A program made the translations under genes and the position numbers. Shown in pieces: positions 32,358 through 41,311 of a DNA stretch of 64,000 nucleotides. A model generated the notes under the pieces. The model was not told where the DNA came from. It was given only the letters and a program-made list of their open reading frames with translations, and made no database searches. Source of the DNA: Oscillospiraceae bacterium (lineage in GTDB: Bacteria; Bacillota; Clostridia; Oscillospirales; UBA929); NCBI GenBank assembly GCA_009784085.1, contig WRCJ01000001.1:5846-69845 (forward strand), in the 5' to 3' direction. Every line of letters starts with the position of its first letter. Position 1 is the first letter of the stretch.

Positions 32358-33517
32358 AATATCTTTAGTATGATTGCGGTAAAATTGTCTTGATACGGCA
32401 TAGCCTTATCCAGCACTGCTTTTTCAAGCAGAAACGCGCTTTCGTGTGGGTCGGCCGCCATGGTGGCCATGATTTCCTCATCGGACAGCGCATTGAAAAC
32501 GCCATCCGACATGAGCAGCACCCGATCATGGGGCAACAATTGCACGGGTTGGTTATTTCGGTCGATTTTCTCTATGTTCTCCATCCCCAAATAGCTGGTG
32601 AGCGCTTTGCGCTGCGGGTCGCCCAAGGCCGCTTCCCAGGTGATCGCCCCGTGCGCGGCCCGCTCGTCCAGTTCCACGGCGTATGTGTGCTCGCGGTTAA
32701 TCTGGAGCAATGCGCCGCCCCGAATCAAGTATATCCTGCTGTCGCCGACCGATATCCAATACATCTTCCCGGCATGGACAATCACCGCCACTACGGTGGC
32801 GCCGCCTTTTTCGTAGCCGGCCATGTTGAGCAGGATTTGATCGTTGGTAGAAATCAGCATTCTTAAGAGGAATTCTTCCGGGGTCTGGGCGACTTCGTCT
32901 TCGATAAACATATTCAACATGATTTGCGTCGCCATATTGCTGATGGCGGCGCCCCCGGGCAGCCCTCCCATACCGTCGGCCATGACGCAGAACACGCCCT
33001 TCCTCTCGAATAGTTCCCTGTTGGAAATATCCGATATGGCGAAGCTGTCCTGCTGGCTATCCCGGCTTCCGATATGGTGCGCGTTGCCAATCATGACCTG
33101 GCCAAACATGGCCGGCGCGGCTACCGTGGGTACGACAAGCGTTGGCGCGGGTGCCATTGGCGCGGCGGCCGGTGGCATAGCTATTGTAGGCGCAGCGGCT
33201 GCCGTTGGCGCTACCGCCATTGGCGCGGCGGCCGTTGGCAAAGCTACCGTCGGCGCGACCGCCGGCACGGCTACCGTGGGCGCGACGCCTGTTGGCGTGG
33301 CTGCCGGCGGCACGGCCATTGTCGGTACAGCCGCCGGCGGCACGGATCCTGTCGGCGCGGGTCCTGTTGTCACAGGGATGCCCGACGTGACCATGACCGT
33401 CTTGGTCATGGCCGCGCCTTCCTTATCCGGGGCTTCCGCGGCCGGTGGCGCCATGACGAGCGGCGCCACCACCGCCTTCGCTTCGGATTTTTCTTTCTTT
33501 TTCTTTTTATTAAACAT
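32354..33517 (-). CDS. PP2C-family Ser/Thr protein phosphatase
   Basis: A metal-dependent phosphatase, probably reversing the neighbouring kinase. The catalytic domain (from about residue 140) shows RDSQQDSF, FCVMADGMGG, WISVGDSRIYLI and LLMSDGVFNALSDEEI, with the conserved metal-binding Asp residues. Before it is a Lys-rich start (KKKKKEK) and an Ala/Pro/Val/Thr-rich linker of about 90 residues made by degenerate repeats. ATG 33517 has AAGAGG just upstream. No membrane segment. Confidence 0.93.
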   Translation of the reverse strand: MFNKKKKKEKSEAKAVVAPLVMAPPAAEAPDKEGAAMTKTVMVTSGIPVTTGPAPTGSVPPAAVPTMAVPPAATPTGVAPTVAVPAVAPTVALPTAAAPMAVAPTAAAAPTIAMPPAAAPMAPAPTLVVPTVAAPAMFGQVMIGNAHHIGSRDSQQDSFAISDISNRELFERKGVFCVMADGMGGLPGGAAISNMATQIMLNMFIEDEVAQTPEEFLLRMLISTNDQILLNMAGYEKGGATVVAVIVHAGKMYWISVGDSRIYLIRGGALLQINREHTYAVELDERAAHGAITWEAALGDPQRKALTSYLGMENIEKIDRNNQPVQLLPHDRVLLMSDGVFNALSDEEIMATMAADPHESAFLLEKAVLDKAMPYQDNFTAIILKIL

Positions 33518-33532
33518 ACCTCTTACAACCAC

Positions 33533-34132
33533 TTACAACCACGGAAACATTTCGCCGCGCAATTTAATAAAAACAATCTTCGTTTGGCCGATTTCAATGA
33601 TGTCGTAGGGCTTCAGCTCGATGGTGGTCAAGACGGCTTTGTCATTCACCCGGACAATGCCCCTTCCGCCACCCGGCGAAAAATAGAAGGCTTTATCCCG
33701 CGTATCGCAGGCGACGGTCGCGTGGTTATCGCGGGAAACGGTGTCGTCGCCCCGGATGCAGACATCCATCTTCTCGCTTCGCCCAATAAAGTTTTTTTCC
33801 GCGTGGAGCCGGTAGTCGCGGCCTATGTCCATTCCATCCAGGATGACAAGCCACCCCACCACCGGGTCGAAGCCCATATCTTTTTTGAACACCGACTGGG
33901 TACGGCCACTGTCGAACGCATTCGCCGTGTCCTTCGCCGTATCTACAGAGCGCGTACGATCGTAGCCGTCGTAGGCTGGCGCCGCCGACGCCGCCGAAGC
34001 CGCCGGCGCGGCTACTGGGACAGTCGACGCGCCCGGTGCGGCAGCAGCGTTTGCGGTGTCGCAATACGGGCATATGGCATGGATCGATGCGTCATAGTAG
34101 TGGCCGCCCCCCGCGCATTGTTTCATTTCCAT
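33533..34132 (-). CDS. Zinc-ribbon FHA-domain protein
   Basis: About 199 residues. An N-terminal Cys/His ribbon (KQCAGGGHYYDAS then CPYC) is followed by an Ala/Pro-rich linker with RTRSVDTAKDT and RTQSVFKKD; both contain Thr/Ser sites that could be phosphorylated. The FHA domain is at the C-terminus (NFIGRSEKMDVCI, VSRDNHATV, IVRVNDKAV). ATG 34132 has AAGGGAG upstream. The resemblance to kinase-substrate FHA proteins such as GarA is only in layout. Confidence 0.85.
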   Translation of the reverse strand: MEMKQCAGGGHYYDASIHAICPYCDTANAAAAPGASTVPVAAPAASAASAAPAYDGYDRTRSVDTAKDTANAFDSGRTQSVFKKDMGFDPVVGWLVILDGMDIGRDYRLHAEKNFIGRSEKMDVCIRGDDTVSRDNHATVACDTRDKAFYFSPGGGRGIVRVNDKAVLTTIELKPYDIIEIGQTKIVFIKLRGEMFPWL

Positions 34133-34201
34133 TTCGTTATCTCCCTTCAGGTGATTAATCAACGATATTTTATCATTGCTCCGGGGGTTTTTGCAACATG
34201 T

Positions 34202-36127
34202 TTATTTCCAATATGCGCATAGATTGATAAGTTCCCCGGGCGCCAGGTTGGGAAGGGTAAATGATTCTCCCGCCTGCACCACTACATAGGCCCAATCATC
34301 CGGCTTGGAGGCCCTTGAGTAGTATCCCAGCTCGTCCCCGCGCCTGCACAACCAGCTGCGCCTGTTTACGCTGTACACGTACCAACCGCCAAAGGTGTTC
34401 GGCGCCCCGTCTTTGATAAATTCGTTTGCCTTGATGGGAAGGGGCGATCCAACCTGCGCGGTTACCGGCGCCATTGTTCCGTACCCGCCCATGGCGTTGT
34501 ATTTGACGGAAAACTCGCCCCCCGTTTCCCAAACGGCGTAAAGGGTTAGCGTGTCGTTGGCCTCGGGGCTGAAGCCGACTGTCTTCCATGCGTCTTTGAA
34601 TACTTTCTTTGCCGCGCCGGTGGGCTGGCCGCCATCTGCAAAGTACTCCATTTCGCCGTTGTTGTCGTAAATCCACATCCCAAGTTTTTCGCTATAGATA
34701 TTCCAACCCGCAAAGGCGTACCCTTCCCTGGTAAACTGGTTGTTGGGCAGGCGCCATTCGACGCCATCGACGGCCGATATCTCCGTCATTTGCCCCATGC
34801 CCCCGTTTGCGTTAAACAACAGGGTGTAGACATCGTCGCCGCTCCATACCGCTACCAGCGTAACGACGTCGTTATCTACTGTCCCGAGCACGTCGACGGT
34901 TGCCCCATCTGCCAGGTATGCGTTTTCCCAACCTGCGGGCTGCATCCCATCCGGGGAATAACCGTACTCGACGCCGTTCGTGTACAACCATCCGGCGTTT
35001 TTCGCGCTGTAGGCCGCCCATCCGTAAAACTCTGCCGAACCGTTCGTAAACTGGTTTTGCGGCAAGACCAGGCTTTCCCCGACTTCGCTCATCACCTGCG
35101 CCATTTCCCCGACGCCTCCGTTGGGGTTGAAGTTGATGAGGAACGTCTCGCTCTTCGGCGGTTCCGGCGACGGGGTAGGCTTCGGCGTTGGCGTTGGGTC
35201 GTCGGGGTCCGGCGTCGGGTCGTCTGGCCCCGGCGTCGGGTCGTTGGGCGGCGGCGTTGGGTCGTCTGGCGGATCAGGATCATCCGGATCTTCGACCGAC
35301 CCTACGGTGTAGGCGTACCCCCTTTGAATGGCGATCTCATAGGAAACATAGGCAAATCCATGATCTGCCCAGTCATCCCCCCAGGAGTTGATGAACTTGA
35401 AGGCTTGGATATCGTCGTCAAACCCCACCAGGCATATGGCGTGTCCCCCGAGCATATTGCCTGTCTGTACGTTATATATGTAATTGTTGGTATTGATACT
35501 GTAGAAAGACTCGTAGATATCGATGCCCACGACCACCCCGTAGTTTTCGTAGATGGCTTGCTTGATCTGGTTCGTCCCATCGATGGTAGCGAATTCCGAA
35601 ATGCGGTAATTGTACGCGCTATCCCGTTGCGCGCTGTTGGGCTGCGTGAGATAATCATTATCCGAATACGGCATTTCGTTCCAAGTACAAACACCTTGCT
35701 CCTGCAATAGTTCCATGGCATCGGAGATGTAGGAGCCCCTGTCTTCGCCCCCGTTGATCTGGTTGTACACATAGGCGGGGCTGAACAGGTTGTCTTTGTC
35801 ATAGTTGCCGTTCCCGCCTACCATGTTGAGGCAGCTCCTCAAGGCGTAGGCCGTAGCCCAAGCGACACAACTCCCCTGGCCCCCCTGATCGCCGGGGGGA
35901 GGGAACATGTCGGCGTTGTCGAACTTCTTGGGCAGCGCCGCCGTGTCCACCGACATCGTGAACATTTTGGCGGCGACCTTTTCCGGGTCGTCGTCTAAAA
36001 ACCCTAAACCATAGCTAGCCCATTTGTTGTTGGGGTCTTGACTTGCGTCGTCCGTGCAGCCGGCAAAGAGCGCGAAGAACATGCAAAATACCAGCAACAA
36101 TGCCCCTAAAGACCGTTTCTTTTTCAT
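34202..36127 (-). CDS. Lipoprotein papain-like cysteine protease with InlB-type repeats
   Basis: A secreted, lipid-anchored protein: a signal peptide with lipobox ending at Cys24 (LFAGC). A peptidase C1 domain follows: oxyanion Gln81 and nucleophile Cys87 in DQGGQGSCVAWA, His229 in GGHAICLVGFD, Asn247 in FINSWG. No long propeptide is seen. A Pro/Asp/Thr-rich linker leads to three InlB/Listeria-Bacteroides-type repeats with phrases such as INFNPNGGVG and LLFNANGGMG. The gene starts the signalling run and is preceded by GGAGGAGC. It probably acts at the cell surface; the target is unknown. Confidence 0.9.
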   Translation of the reverse strand: MKKKRSLGALLLVFCMFFALFAGCTDDASQDPNNKWASYGLGFLDDDPEKVAAKMFTMSVDTAALPKKFDNADMFPPPGDQGGQGSCVAWATAYALRSCLNMVGGNGNYDKDNLFSPAYVYNQINGGEDRGSYISDAMELLQEQGVCTWNEMPYSDNDYLTQPNSAQRDSAYNYRISEFATIDGTNQIKQAIYENYGVVVGIDIYESFYSINTNNYIYNVQTGNMLGGHAICLVGFDDDIQAFKFINSWGDDWADHGFAYVSYEIAIQRGYAYTVGSVEDPDDPDPPDDPTPPPNDPTPGPDDPTPDPDDPTPTPKPTPSPEPPKSETFLINFNPNGGVGEMAQVMSEVGESLVLPQNQFTNGSAEFYGWAAYSAKNAGWLYTNGVEYGYSPDGMQPAGWENAYLADGATVDVLGTVDNDVVTLVAVWSGDDVYTLLFNANGGMGQMTEISAVDGVEWRLPNNQFTREGYAFAGWNIYSEKLGMWIYDNNGEMEYFADGGQPTGAAKKVFKDAWKTVGFSPEANDTLTLYAVWETGGEFSVKYNAMGGYGTMAPVTAQVGSPLPIKANEFIKDGAPNTFGGWYVYSVNRRSWLCRRGDELGYYSRASKPDDWAYVVVQAGESFTLPNLAPGELINLCAYWK

Positions 36128-36334
36128 TTTTTTTGCTCCTCCTATTCTTTATTAATATAATACCGCACCAAAACGGCGAGTCCCTCTCTCATATTGTACA
36201 ATGTTTTTACGAAAAATTCAACTGTTTTTTAGTGATTTTCTAATTTTTCCACGTCGGCGCCACAACGATACCGCGTCGGCGCCACGGTCGACAACACGGG
36301 CGGCGACCCGGGCGGCGACGCAACGTCCCTGCGG

Positions 36335-36363
36335 TTGACAAGGCGGCCCTTATGGGGTAAACT
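36335..36363 (+). promoter_or_regulatory. Promoter for the metallo-hydrolase gene
   Basis: -35 TTGACA (36335-36340), 17-bp spacer, -10 TAAACT (36358-36363). The rest of this 281-bp gap shows only a duplicated CGTCGGCGCCAC motif at about 36252-36285. Confidence 0.7.
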
Positions 36364-36408
36364 GTTCTCGGATACAACCATTTCTATCAGCAAGGGGATA
36401 AAAACCAT

Positions 36409-37230
36409 ATGCGTATACGCTATCTCGGCACCGGAGCCTCGGAAGGCTTCCCCGGCGTGTTTTGCCAGTGCCCGACCTGCGTGGAAGCGCGCTTGCATGG
36501 CGGGCGCAACATTCGCCGCCGCTCGGCCATGCTCATCGACGGCGTTTTGCTGGTCGACTTGCCCCCGGACTTGCTCTCGCAATCCTTCGAGTGGAAAATC
36601 GACATGGGCGCCATTCGCTATTTGTTGGTGACGCATACCCACCACGACCACTTTTACGCAGCCGAACTGGCCAACCTGCGCGCGCCGTACACGCTGTCGT
36701 CCACGCGGGAAAAGATGGTCGTGCTTGGTAGCGTGGCCGTATGGGAACGCATGGTAGAAACCCTTGGCGCCGAGGAACTGATACGGCTTGAGGATGTGCT
36801 GTCGTATCATGAGCTCAAGCTATTCGAGCCGGACACCATCGGTCCCTATACCATCACGCCCCTCAAAGCCCGCCACTGCCCCGGCGCGTTCATCTATCTG
36901 ATTGAAAAGGATGGCCGCGTCCTGCTGTATGGAAACGACACAGGGTTTTTCCCGGAGGAAACATGGGATTACCTGGCGGGCCGGCGCGTGGACATGGTCA
37001 GCATGGATTGCACGAACCCCCTCCATGCGGACACGCCCAATCATATGACGCTGGAAGACAATGTCACGGTGAAGAGGCGCATGTTCCAGCAAAAGAGCGC
37101 CACCGCGCATACGCGATACATGGCGACGCATTTTTCCCACACGTCGGGCCTACTTCACCGCCCGATGGAGGATCGCCTGCGCCTGTACGGCGTTGGCATG
37201 GCCTATGACGGCCTGGAAGTTGAGATATGA
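36409..37230 (+). CDS. Metallo-beta-lactamase-fold hydrolase, PhnP-like
   Basis: The metal-binding motif HTHHDH at residues 76-81 and an N-terminal CQCPTC cluster (19-24) are typical of PhnP-like phosphodiesterases, which use a structural zinc near the N-terminus. Further metal ligands fit KARHCPGAF and YGNDTGFF. There is no phosphonate gene nearby, so cyclic phosphate substrates are only a family-based guess. Length (273) is normal. Confidence 0.9.
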   Translation: MRIRYLGTGASEGFPGVFCQCPTCVEARLHGGRNIRRRSAMLIDGVLLVDLPPDLLSQSFEWKIDMGAIRYLLVTHTHHDHFYAAELANLRAPYTLSSTREKMVVLGSVAVWERMVETLGAEELIRLEDVLSYHELKLFEPDTIGPYTITPLKARHCPGAFIYLIEKDGRVLLYGNDTGFFPEETWDYLAGRRVDMVSMDCTNPLHADTPNHMTLEDNVTVKRRMFQQKSATAHTRYMATHFSHTSGLLHRPMEDRLRLYGVGMAYDGLEVEI

Positions 37231-37324
37231 GATTGAGAATTAAGGGATAATATCTTCATGCGCGGTTGTATGCGCCGTGATGGATGATAATGGATTATGA
37301 TGGATTATTGATGAGGTGGTAACC

Positions 37325-38416
37325 GTGAAGCTAGGGATTGTTGGGCTTCCAAATTCTGGAAAAAGCACGCTATTTAACGCCCTTACGGGCGCCAAGGCCG
37401 AATCTGCCAACTATATGTACTCCACCATAGAACCCAACGTGGGTTCGGTCCCTGTCCCCGATGAACGCTTGTCTACGCTGGCCGACATGCACAACCCGAA
37501 AAAGGTCACGCCGGCCGTCGTCGAGTTTATGGACATCGCCGGTCTGGCGCGGGGCGCGTCCCGGGGCGAAGGCTTGGGAAACCAGTTCCTCGCTGTCATC
37601 CGGGAAGTGGATGCCCTCGTCCACGTGGTGCGTTGCTTTACATCGGACGACGTCGTATTCGCGGAAGGCGGCGTCGACCCTGTCCGCGACATTGAGATCG
37701 TCAACCTGGAACTCACGCTTTCCGATCTTTCCCTGGTAACTCGCCGGATAGACAAAGCCAACAAACTGGCCAAAGGAGATAAAAAATACGCGGCCGAAGC
37801 CGCGCTGTTCACCCGTCTGCAAACGCACCTGGACGACGGTTTGCCGGCGCGTTCTTTCCCGTGCCTGCCCGAGGAGCGCGATCAGGTCAACACGATCCCT
37901 TTGCTGTCGAGCAAGCCGGTGATCTATTGCGTCAACACAAGCGAAGAGGGTTTTGTAAGCAGGCAAGACAATCCCCATCTGAAGGCGGTAGAAGATCTGG
38001 CCGCCCGGGAGGGCGCCTTGGCGTTACCACTGTGCGCCAAGCTGGAAGCCGACATCGTCGAATTGCCGGAGGAAGACCGGGCCTTATTCCTTGAGGATCT
38101 GGGCATCCGCGAGATGGGGTTGCCCCGCTTGGTGAAGACGTCTTATCAGCTGTTGGGTTTGATTTCCTTTCTTACGGCGGGCAGGCCCGAGGTGCGGGCA
38201 TGGACTGTCAGGAAAGGCACAAAGGCACCGAAAGCCGCAGGCGTCATCCACTCCGACCTGGAGCGCGGTTTCATACGGGCAGAGGTCATCGCCTTCCCAG
38301 ACCTGCAGGCGGCCGGCTCCATGGCCCACGCCAAGGAAAAGGGCCTGGTGCGCCTAGAAGGCAAGGAATACGTCGTGCGCGATGGCGATGTGATATTGTT
38401 CCGCTTCAATGTATAA
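37325..38416 (+). CDS. ychF: Ribosome-binding ATPase YchF
   Basis: A universally conserved Obg-related P-loop protein that prefers ATP and binds the ribosome. G1 is GLPNSGKSTLFNALTG, G3 is DIAGLARGASRGEGLGNQFL, and the C-terminal TGS-like domain contains ARGADV-like features such as AWTVRKGTKAPKAAGVIHSD and RLEGKEYVVRDGDVI. GTG 37325 is preferred because GAGGTGG lies five bases upstream; GTG 37316 falls within that site. Its stop overlaps the following gene by 8 bp. Confidence 0.96.
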   Translation: MKLGIVGLPNSGKSTLFNALTGAKAESANYMYSTIEPNVGSVPVPDERLSTLADMHNPKKVTPAVVEFMDIAGLARGASRGEGLGNQFLAVIREVDALVHVVRCFTSDDVVFAEGGVDPVRDIEIVNLELTLSDLSLVTRRIDKANKLAKGDKKYAAEAALFTRLQTHLDDGLPARSFPCLPEERDQVNTIPLLSSKPVIYCVNTSEEGFVSRQDNPHLKAVEDLAAREGALALPLCAKLEADIVELPEEDRALFLEDLGIREMGLPRLVKTSYQLLGLISFLTAGRPEVRAWTVRKGTKAPKAAGVIHSDLERGFIRAEVIAFPDLQAAGSMAHAKEKGLVRLEGKEYVVRDGDVILFRFNV

Positions 38417-39167
38417 GAACATAGATATAGGAAATAAGGGAAACAAGGCAATAAAAGCAAATAAAAAAGCCCGCATCCCGATCATCGATGCGCTGCGGGG
38501 CTTGTCCATTATCTTGATGGTGGCGTATCACACCGGCTACGACCTGGTATTGTTCAAACTGGCGCCGAAGGCGGCCCTCTACAACCCCCTGCTCGCGTTC
38601 TTGCAACCCTTTTTCGCGGGGGTGTTCATTGTACTTGCCGGCGTGTCCGCCCGCTACGCTAGCAACAACCATGCGCGCGGTGCGCGCGTGTTGGCCTGTG
38701 CGCTCATTGTTTCGATTGTAACAGGCTTTATCGGCGTCCCGGTCTCTTTTGGCATTTTGCATTGCCTGGGGTTTTGCATGGTTCTCTGCGGGGATCCGGC
38801 CACATGGGTCGATAAAATCCCCCGAAAGGCGCAACCCCTGCTGTTTTGTGGATTGTTTATCGCATGTTATTTGTTTATCCCCGTTCGGGGCGATATCTTT
38901 TCCACTGTGCCGTATCTCTATGCTTTCGGTTTCGTCGGCCCTACCTTTACGTCGGCCGACTACTTCCCGCTACTGCCATGGTTATTCCTCTACCTGCTGG
39001 GCACATGGGTTGGCAGTTATATTAAGGCGGGCCGCTTTCCCCGCTGGTTTTACAATTTCCGTATCCCTGTCCTGCCCGTCATCGGGCGCCATACGCTGCT
39101 CATCTATATGCTGCACCAGCCCGTAGTTTACCTCGCTGTGTCGCTACTCGCCCACATCCTGCGGTAG
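38409..39167 (+). CDS. DUF1624/HGSNAT-like membrane acyltransferase
   Basis: A multi-pass membrane protein of 252 residues. RIPIIDALRGLSIILMVAYHTGYDL is the hallmark first segment of DUF1624 (heparan-alpha-glucosaminide N-acetyltransferase-like) proteins, and GRHTLLIYMLHQPVVYL closes the fold. They probably transfer acyl groups across the membrane to sugars. It overlaps ychF and precedes a large inverted repeat that may end its transcript. Confidence 0.88.
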   Translation: MYKNIDIGNKGNKAIKANKKARIPIIDALRGLSIILMVAYHTGYDLVLFKLAPKAALYNPLLAFLQPFFAGVFIVLAGVSARYASNNHARGARVLACALIVSIVTGFIGVPVSFGILHCLGFCMVLCGDPATWVDKIPRKAQPLLFCGLFIACYLFIPVRGDIFSTVPYLYAFGFVGPTFTSADYFPLLPWLFLYLLGTWVGSYIKAGRFPRWFYNFRIPVLPVIGRHTLLIYMLHQPVVYLAVSLLAHILR

Positions 39168-39189
39168 CGCACCTTTACCGATATGTTGC

Positions 39190-39242
39190 CGGGATGTCAA
39201 TATATATTTATCGAGACGCGATAAATATATATTGACATCCCG
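39190..39242. promoter_or_regulatory. Perfect 23-bp inverted repeat overlapping a -35 box
   Basis: Arms 39190-39212 and 39220-39242 are perfect reverse complements with a 7-base spacer (GAGACGC). The arms are A+T-rich in the middle with GGGATGTCAA at the ends. The right arm contains the TTGACA of the next promoter and is followed by AATTTTTT. It may be an operator, a terminator for the upstream operon, or both. Confidence 0.85.
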
Positions 39243-39260
39243 AATTTTTTGTGTTATACT
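39232..39260 (+). promoter_or_regulatory. Promoter of the DUF2975/HTH/radical-SAM cassette
   Basis: -35 TTGACA (39232-39237), 17-bp spacer, -10 TATACT (39255-39260), ending 27 bp before the first ATG. Confidence 0.85.
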
Positions 39261-39286
39261 GTGATTATCTCATTTCGGGGGGGACG

Positions 39287-39769
39287 ATGATGTCATCGAA
39301 AACACTATGTTACCTAATCCGTTTCGCCGTCATGGCAACGGCAGCCTGCTCCCTATTCATCGCGCTGTTTGTTATTCCGTCATGGGGCGCCTCCATCGCC
39401 GACGCCAATCCAGAATATGCCGGCTGGTATCTTCCCTGGCTCGTTTTTATATGGACAGCCTCGCTACCTTGTTTCGCTATCCTATTGTTCATCTGGAAGG
39501 TATCCGGCGCCATAAAACGCGAAGAAGTCTTTTTGCTCAAAACCGCCAAATGGATTAAAACAAGTGCGGTTTTGCTATTTGCCGACGCCGGATTTTTCTT
39601 TGTCGGCAATGTCGCCTTCCTGTTGTTTCAGATGAGCCATCCGGGGATATTGTTTCTTTCCATGCTCGGAAATATCTTTGCCATTGCGTTAGCGTTGCTG
39701 GCAGCCGTATTGTCCCGGTATATTACAAAAGCGGCGGAGCTACAAGAAGCAAGCGAGGGCACGATATGA
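39287..39769 (+). CDS. DUF2975 membrane protein
   Basis: A 160-residue protein with four hydrophobic segments (for example FAVMATAACSLFIALFVIPS and FAILLFIWKVSGAI) and the family stretch KREEVFLLKTAKWIKTSAVLL. DUF2975 proteins are commonly paired with a small YozG-like HTH regulator, as here (ATGA overlap with the next gene). G-rich DNA (39277-39283) lies before the ATG; ATG 39290 is an alternative. Function unknown. Confidence 0.88.
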   Translation: MMSSKTLCYLIRFAVMATAACSLFIALFVIPSWGASIADANPEYAGWYLPWLVFIWTASLPCFAILLFIWKVSGAIKREEVFLLKTAKWIKTSAVLLFADAGFFFVGNVAFLLFQMSHPGILFLSMLGNIFAIALALLAAVLSRYITKAAELQEASEGTI

Positions 39770-40002
39770 TTATTATCAATGTCGATGTTATGCTGGCAAA
39801 ACGTAAGATGAGCGTGACGGAGCTTACCGAGCGAGTGGGCTTGACTATGGCAAACGTGTCGCTCATCAAGAATGGCAAGGTCAAGGCTGTAAAACTTTCC
39901 ACCCTGGATAAGATATGCGAGGCCCTGGATTGCCAGCCGGGGGATATTTTAGAGTACAAAGCGGATAAGCCGTTGGATACGGATAAGGGTCTATTGCCAT
40001 GA
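39766..40002 (+). CDS. Small XRE/Cro-type helix-turn-helix regulator, YozG-like
   Basis: 78 residues, one HTH: KRKMSVTELTERVGLTMANVSLIKNGKVKAVKL shows the helix-turn-helix, and LDKICEALDCQPGDILEY is the family's ending. Coupled to its neighbours by ATGA overlaps on both sides. It may regulate its own promoter through the inverted repeat at 39190-39242; this is inference. Confidence 0.92.
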   Translation: MIIINVDVMLAKRKMSVTELTERVGLTMANVSLIKNGKVKAVKLSTLDKICEALDCQPGDILEYKADKPLDTDKGLLP

Positions 40003-41285
40003 AAAAGGCTTTGTTGATCACCGTTTCCAGCGATGAAATCAAAAAAATCCGCCGCGCGCGATACATTAAATTCCAACAATGCACCATGCCTTATCTGGCG
40101 GCGCTTTTCCCGCCGGATTGGGAAGTGGTGCATATTGATGAGGAAACGCAGCCGATTGATTATACAAGCCATTATGATTTGGTAGGTTTGACATTCCATA
40201 CGCCCTGTTGTTACCATGCGTATGAGATTGCAAAAAGGTTTCGCGACAGGGGGACTACCGTCATCATGGGCGGTCCCCATGTTACGCTTGTCCCGGATGA
40301 AGCGGAAAAGCACGCCGACAGTATTTTTATCGGCGAAGCCGAGAATACGTTGCCGCTGTTTTGTTCTGATTTTGCCCAAGGAACAACAAAAAAACGCTAT
40401 GAAGACAACGGCGTGGTGGATTTAGCCTCCGCCCCGCTTCTGCAAAAGCAACATTTTCATCGAACCGACCATACAGCGGGAACAATGTTCGCCACAAGAG
40501 GATGCCCAAATTCCTGTGAATTTTGTACGATCGCCTGTATTTATAAAAATAAGTTCCGCAAACGCCCCGTGTCGGAGGTCGCAAAGGATTTTTCCTCCTT
40601 GAAAGGGAAGGTCGTCGTATTTTGGGATGACAATATTTCGGCGGATCTTGAATATGCAAAGATGATGTTTCGGGCGATAACCCCCTATAAAAAATGGTGG
40701 ACTTCGCAGGCAAGTATAAAAGCGGGCGAGGACGATGAATTTTTGGAACTTGCGTATAAGAGCGGATGCAGACATTTGTTTATTGGGTTTGAGAGCGTCG
40801 CCCAATTGTCCCTCGACGGGGCAAATAAATCATTCAACAAGGTGGCGCGTTACAAAGAAATCATTCGTCGCATCCATTCGCATGGTATTTCCATTCAAGC
40901 GGGCATTGTTTTCGGTTTTGATCATGATACGCCTGATGTGTTCGATGAAACCCTTGCCTTTTTGCGCGAGAACGGTATCTCGCAAGCCACCTTTAATATG
41001 TTGACGCCCTATCCGGGGACACCGCTTTTTGAACGGCTCCGGTTGGAAGGGCGCATATTGACCAACGATTGGACAAAATACAATTCCCGGACAGATGTTG
41101 TTTTTCAACCAAAAAATATGACCCCAGAAGCTCTGCTCGCCGGCTTTCGTCGCGCCAACCGCGAATTTTATCAGCTCGGCAACATCGTAAGCCGATTGTT
41201 TCGTTCCCGCACCAATCTGTTCTGGACGCTTCCACTCAACTTGATTTATCACGTATTGCTGAAATTGAACAAAACCGCCGGATGA
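39999..41285 (+). CDS. B12-binding-type radical SAM protein
   Basis: A 428-residue radical SAM enzyme. The N-terminal 125 residues resemble a cobalamin-binding Rossmann domain (YDLVGLTFHTPCCYHAYEIA, IMGGPHVTLVPDEA), though the DxHxxG motif that holds cobalamin from below is not seen. The iron-sulfur motif is C169xxxC173xxC176 in RGCPNSCEFC. TIM-barrel features follow (HLFIGFESVAQLSL, SIQAGIVFGFDHDTPD, FNMLTPYPGTPLFERL). It is the third gene of a cassette with DUF2975 and HTH genes and is more A+T-rich than the flanks. The substrate is unknown; similar enzymes methylate or rearrange unreactive carbons. Confidence 0.9.
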   Translation: MKKALLITVSSDEIKKIRRARYIKFQQCTMPYLAALFPPDWEVVHIDEETQPIDYTSHYDLVGLTFHTPCCYHAYEIAKRFRDRGTTVIMGGPHVTLVPDEAEKHADSIFIGEAENTLPLFCSDFAQGTTKKRYEDNGVVDLASAPLLQKQHFHRTDHTAGTMFATRGCPNSCEFCTIACIYKNKFRKRPVSEVAKDFSSLKGKVVVFWDDNISADLEYAKMMFRAITPYKKWWTSQASIKAGEDDEFLELAYKSGCRHLFIGFESVAQLSLDGANKSFNKVARYKEIIRRIHSHGISIQAGIVFGFDHDTPDVFDETLAFLRENGISQATFNMLTPYPGTPLFERLRLEGRILTNDWTKYNSRTDVVFQPKNMTPEALLAGFRRANREFYQLGNIVSRLFRSRTNLFWTLPLNLIYHVLLKLNKTAG

Positions 41286-41311
41286 CGGGGGAGGGGGCGC
41301 CGTAGGACACC

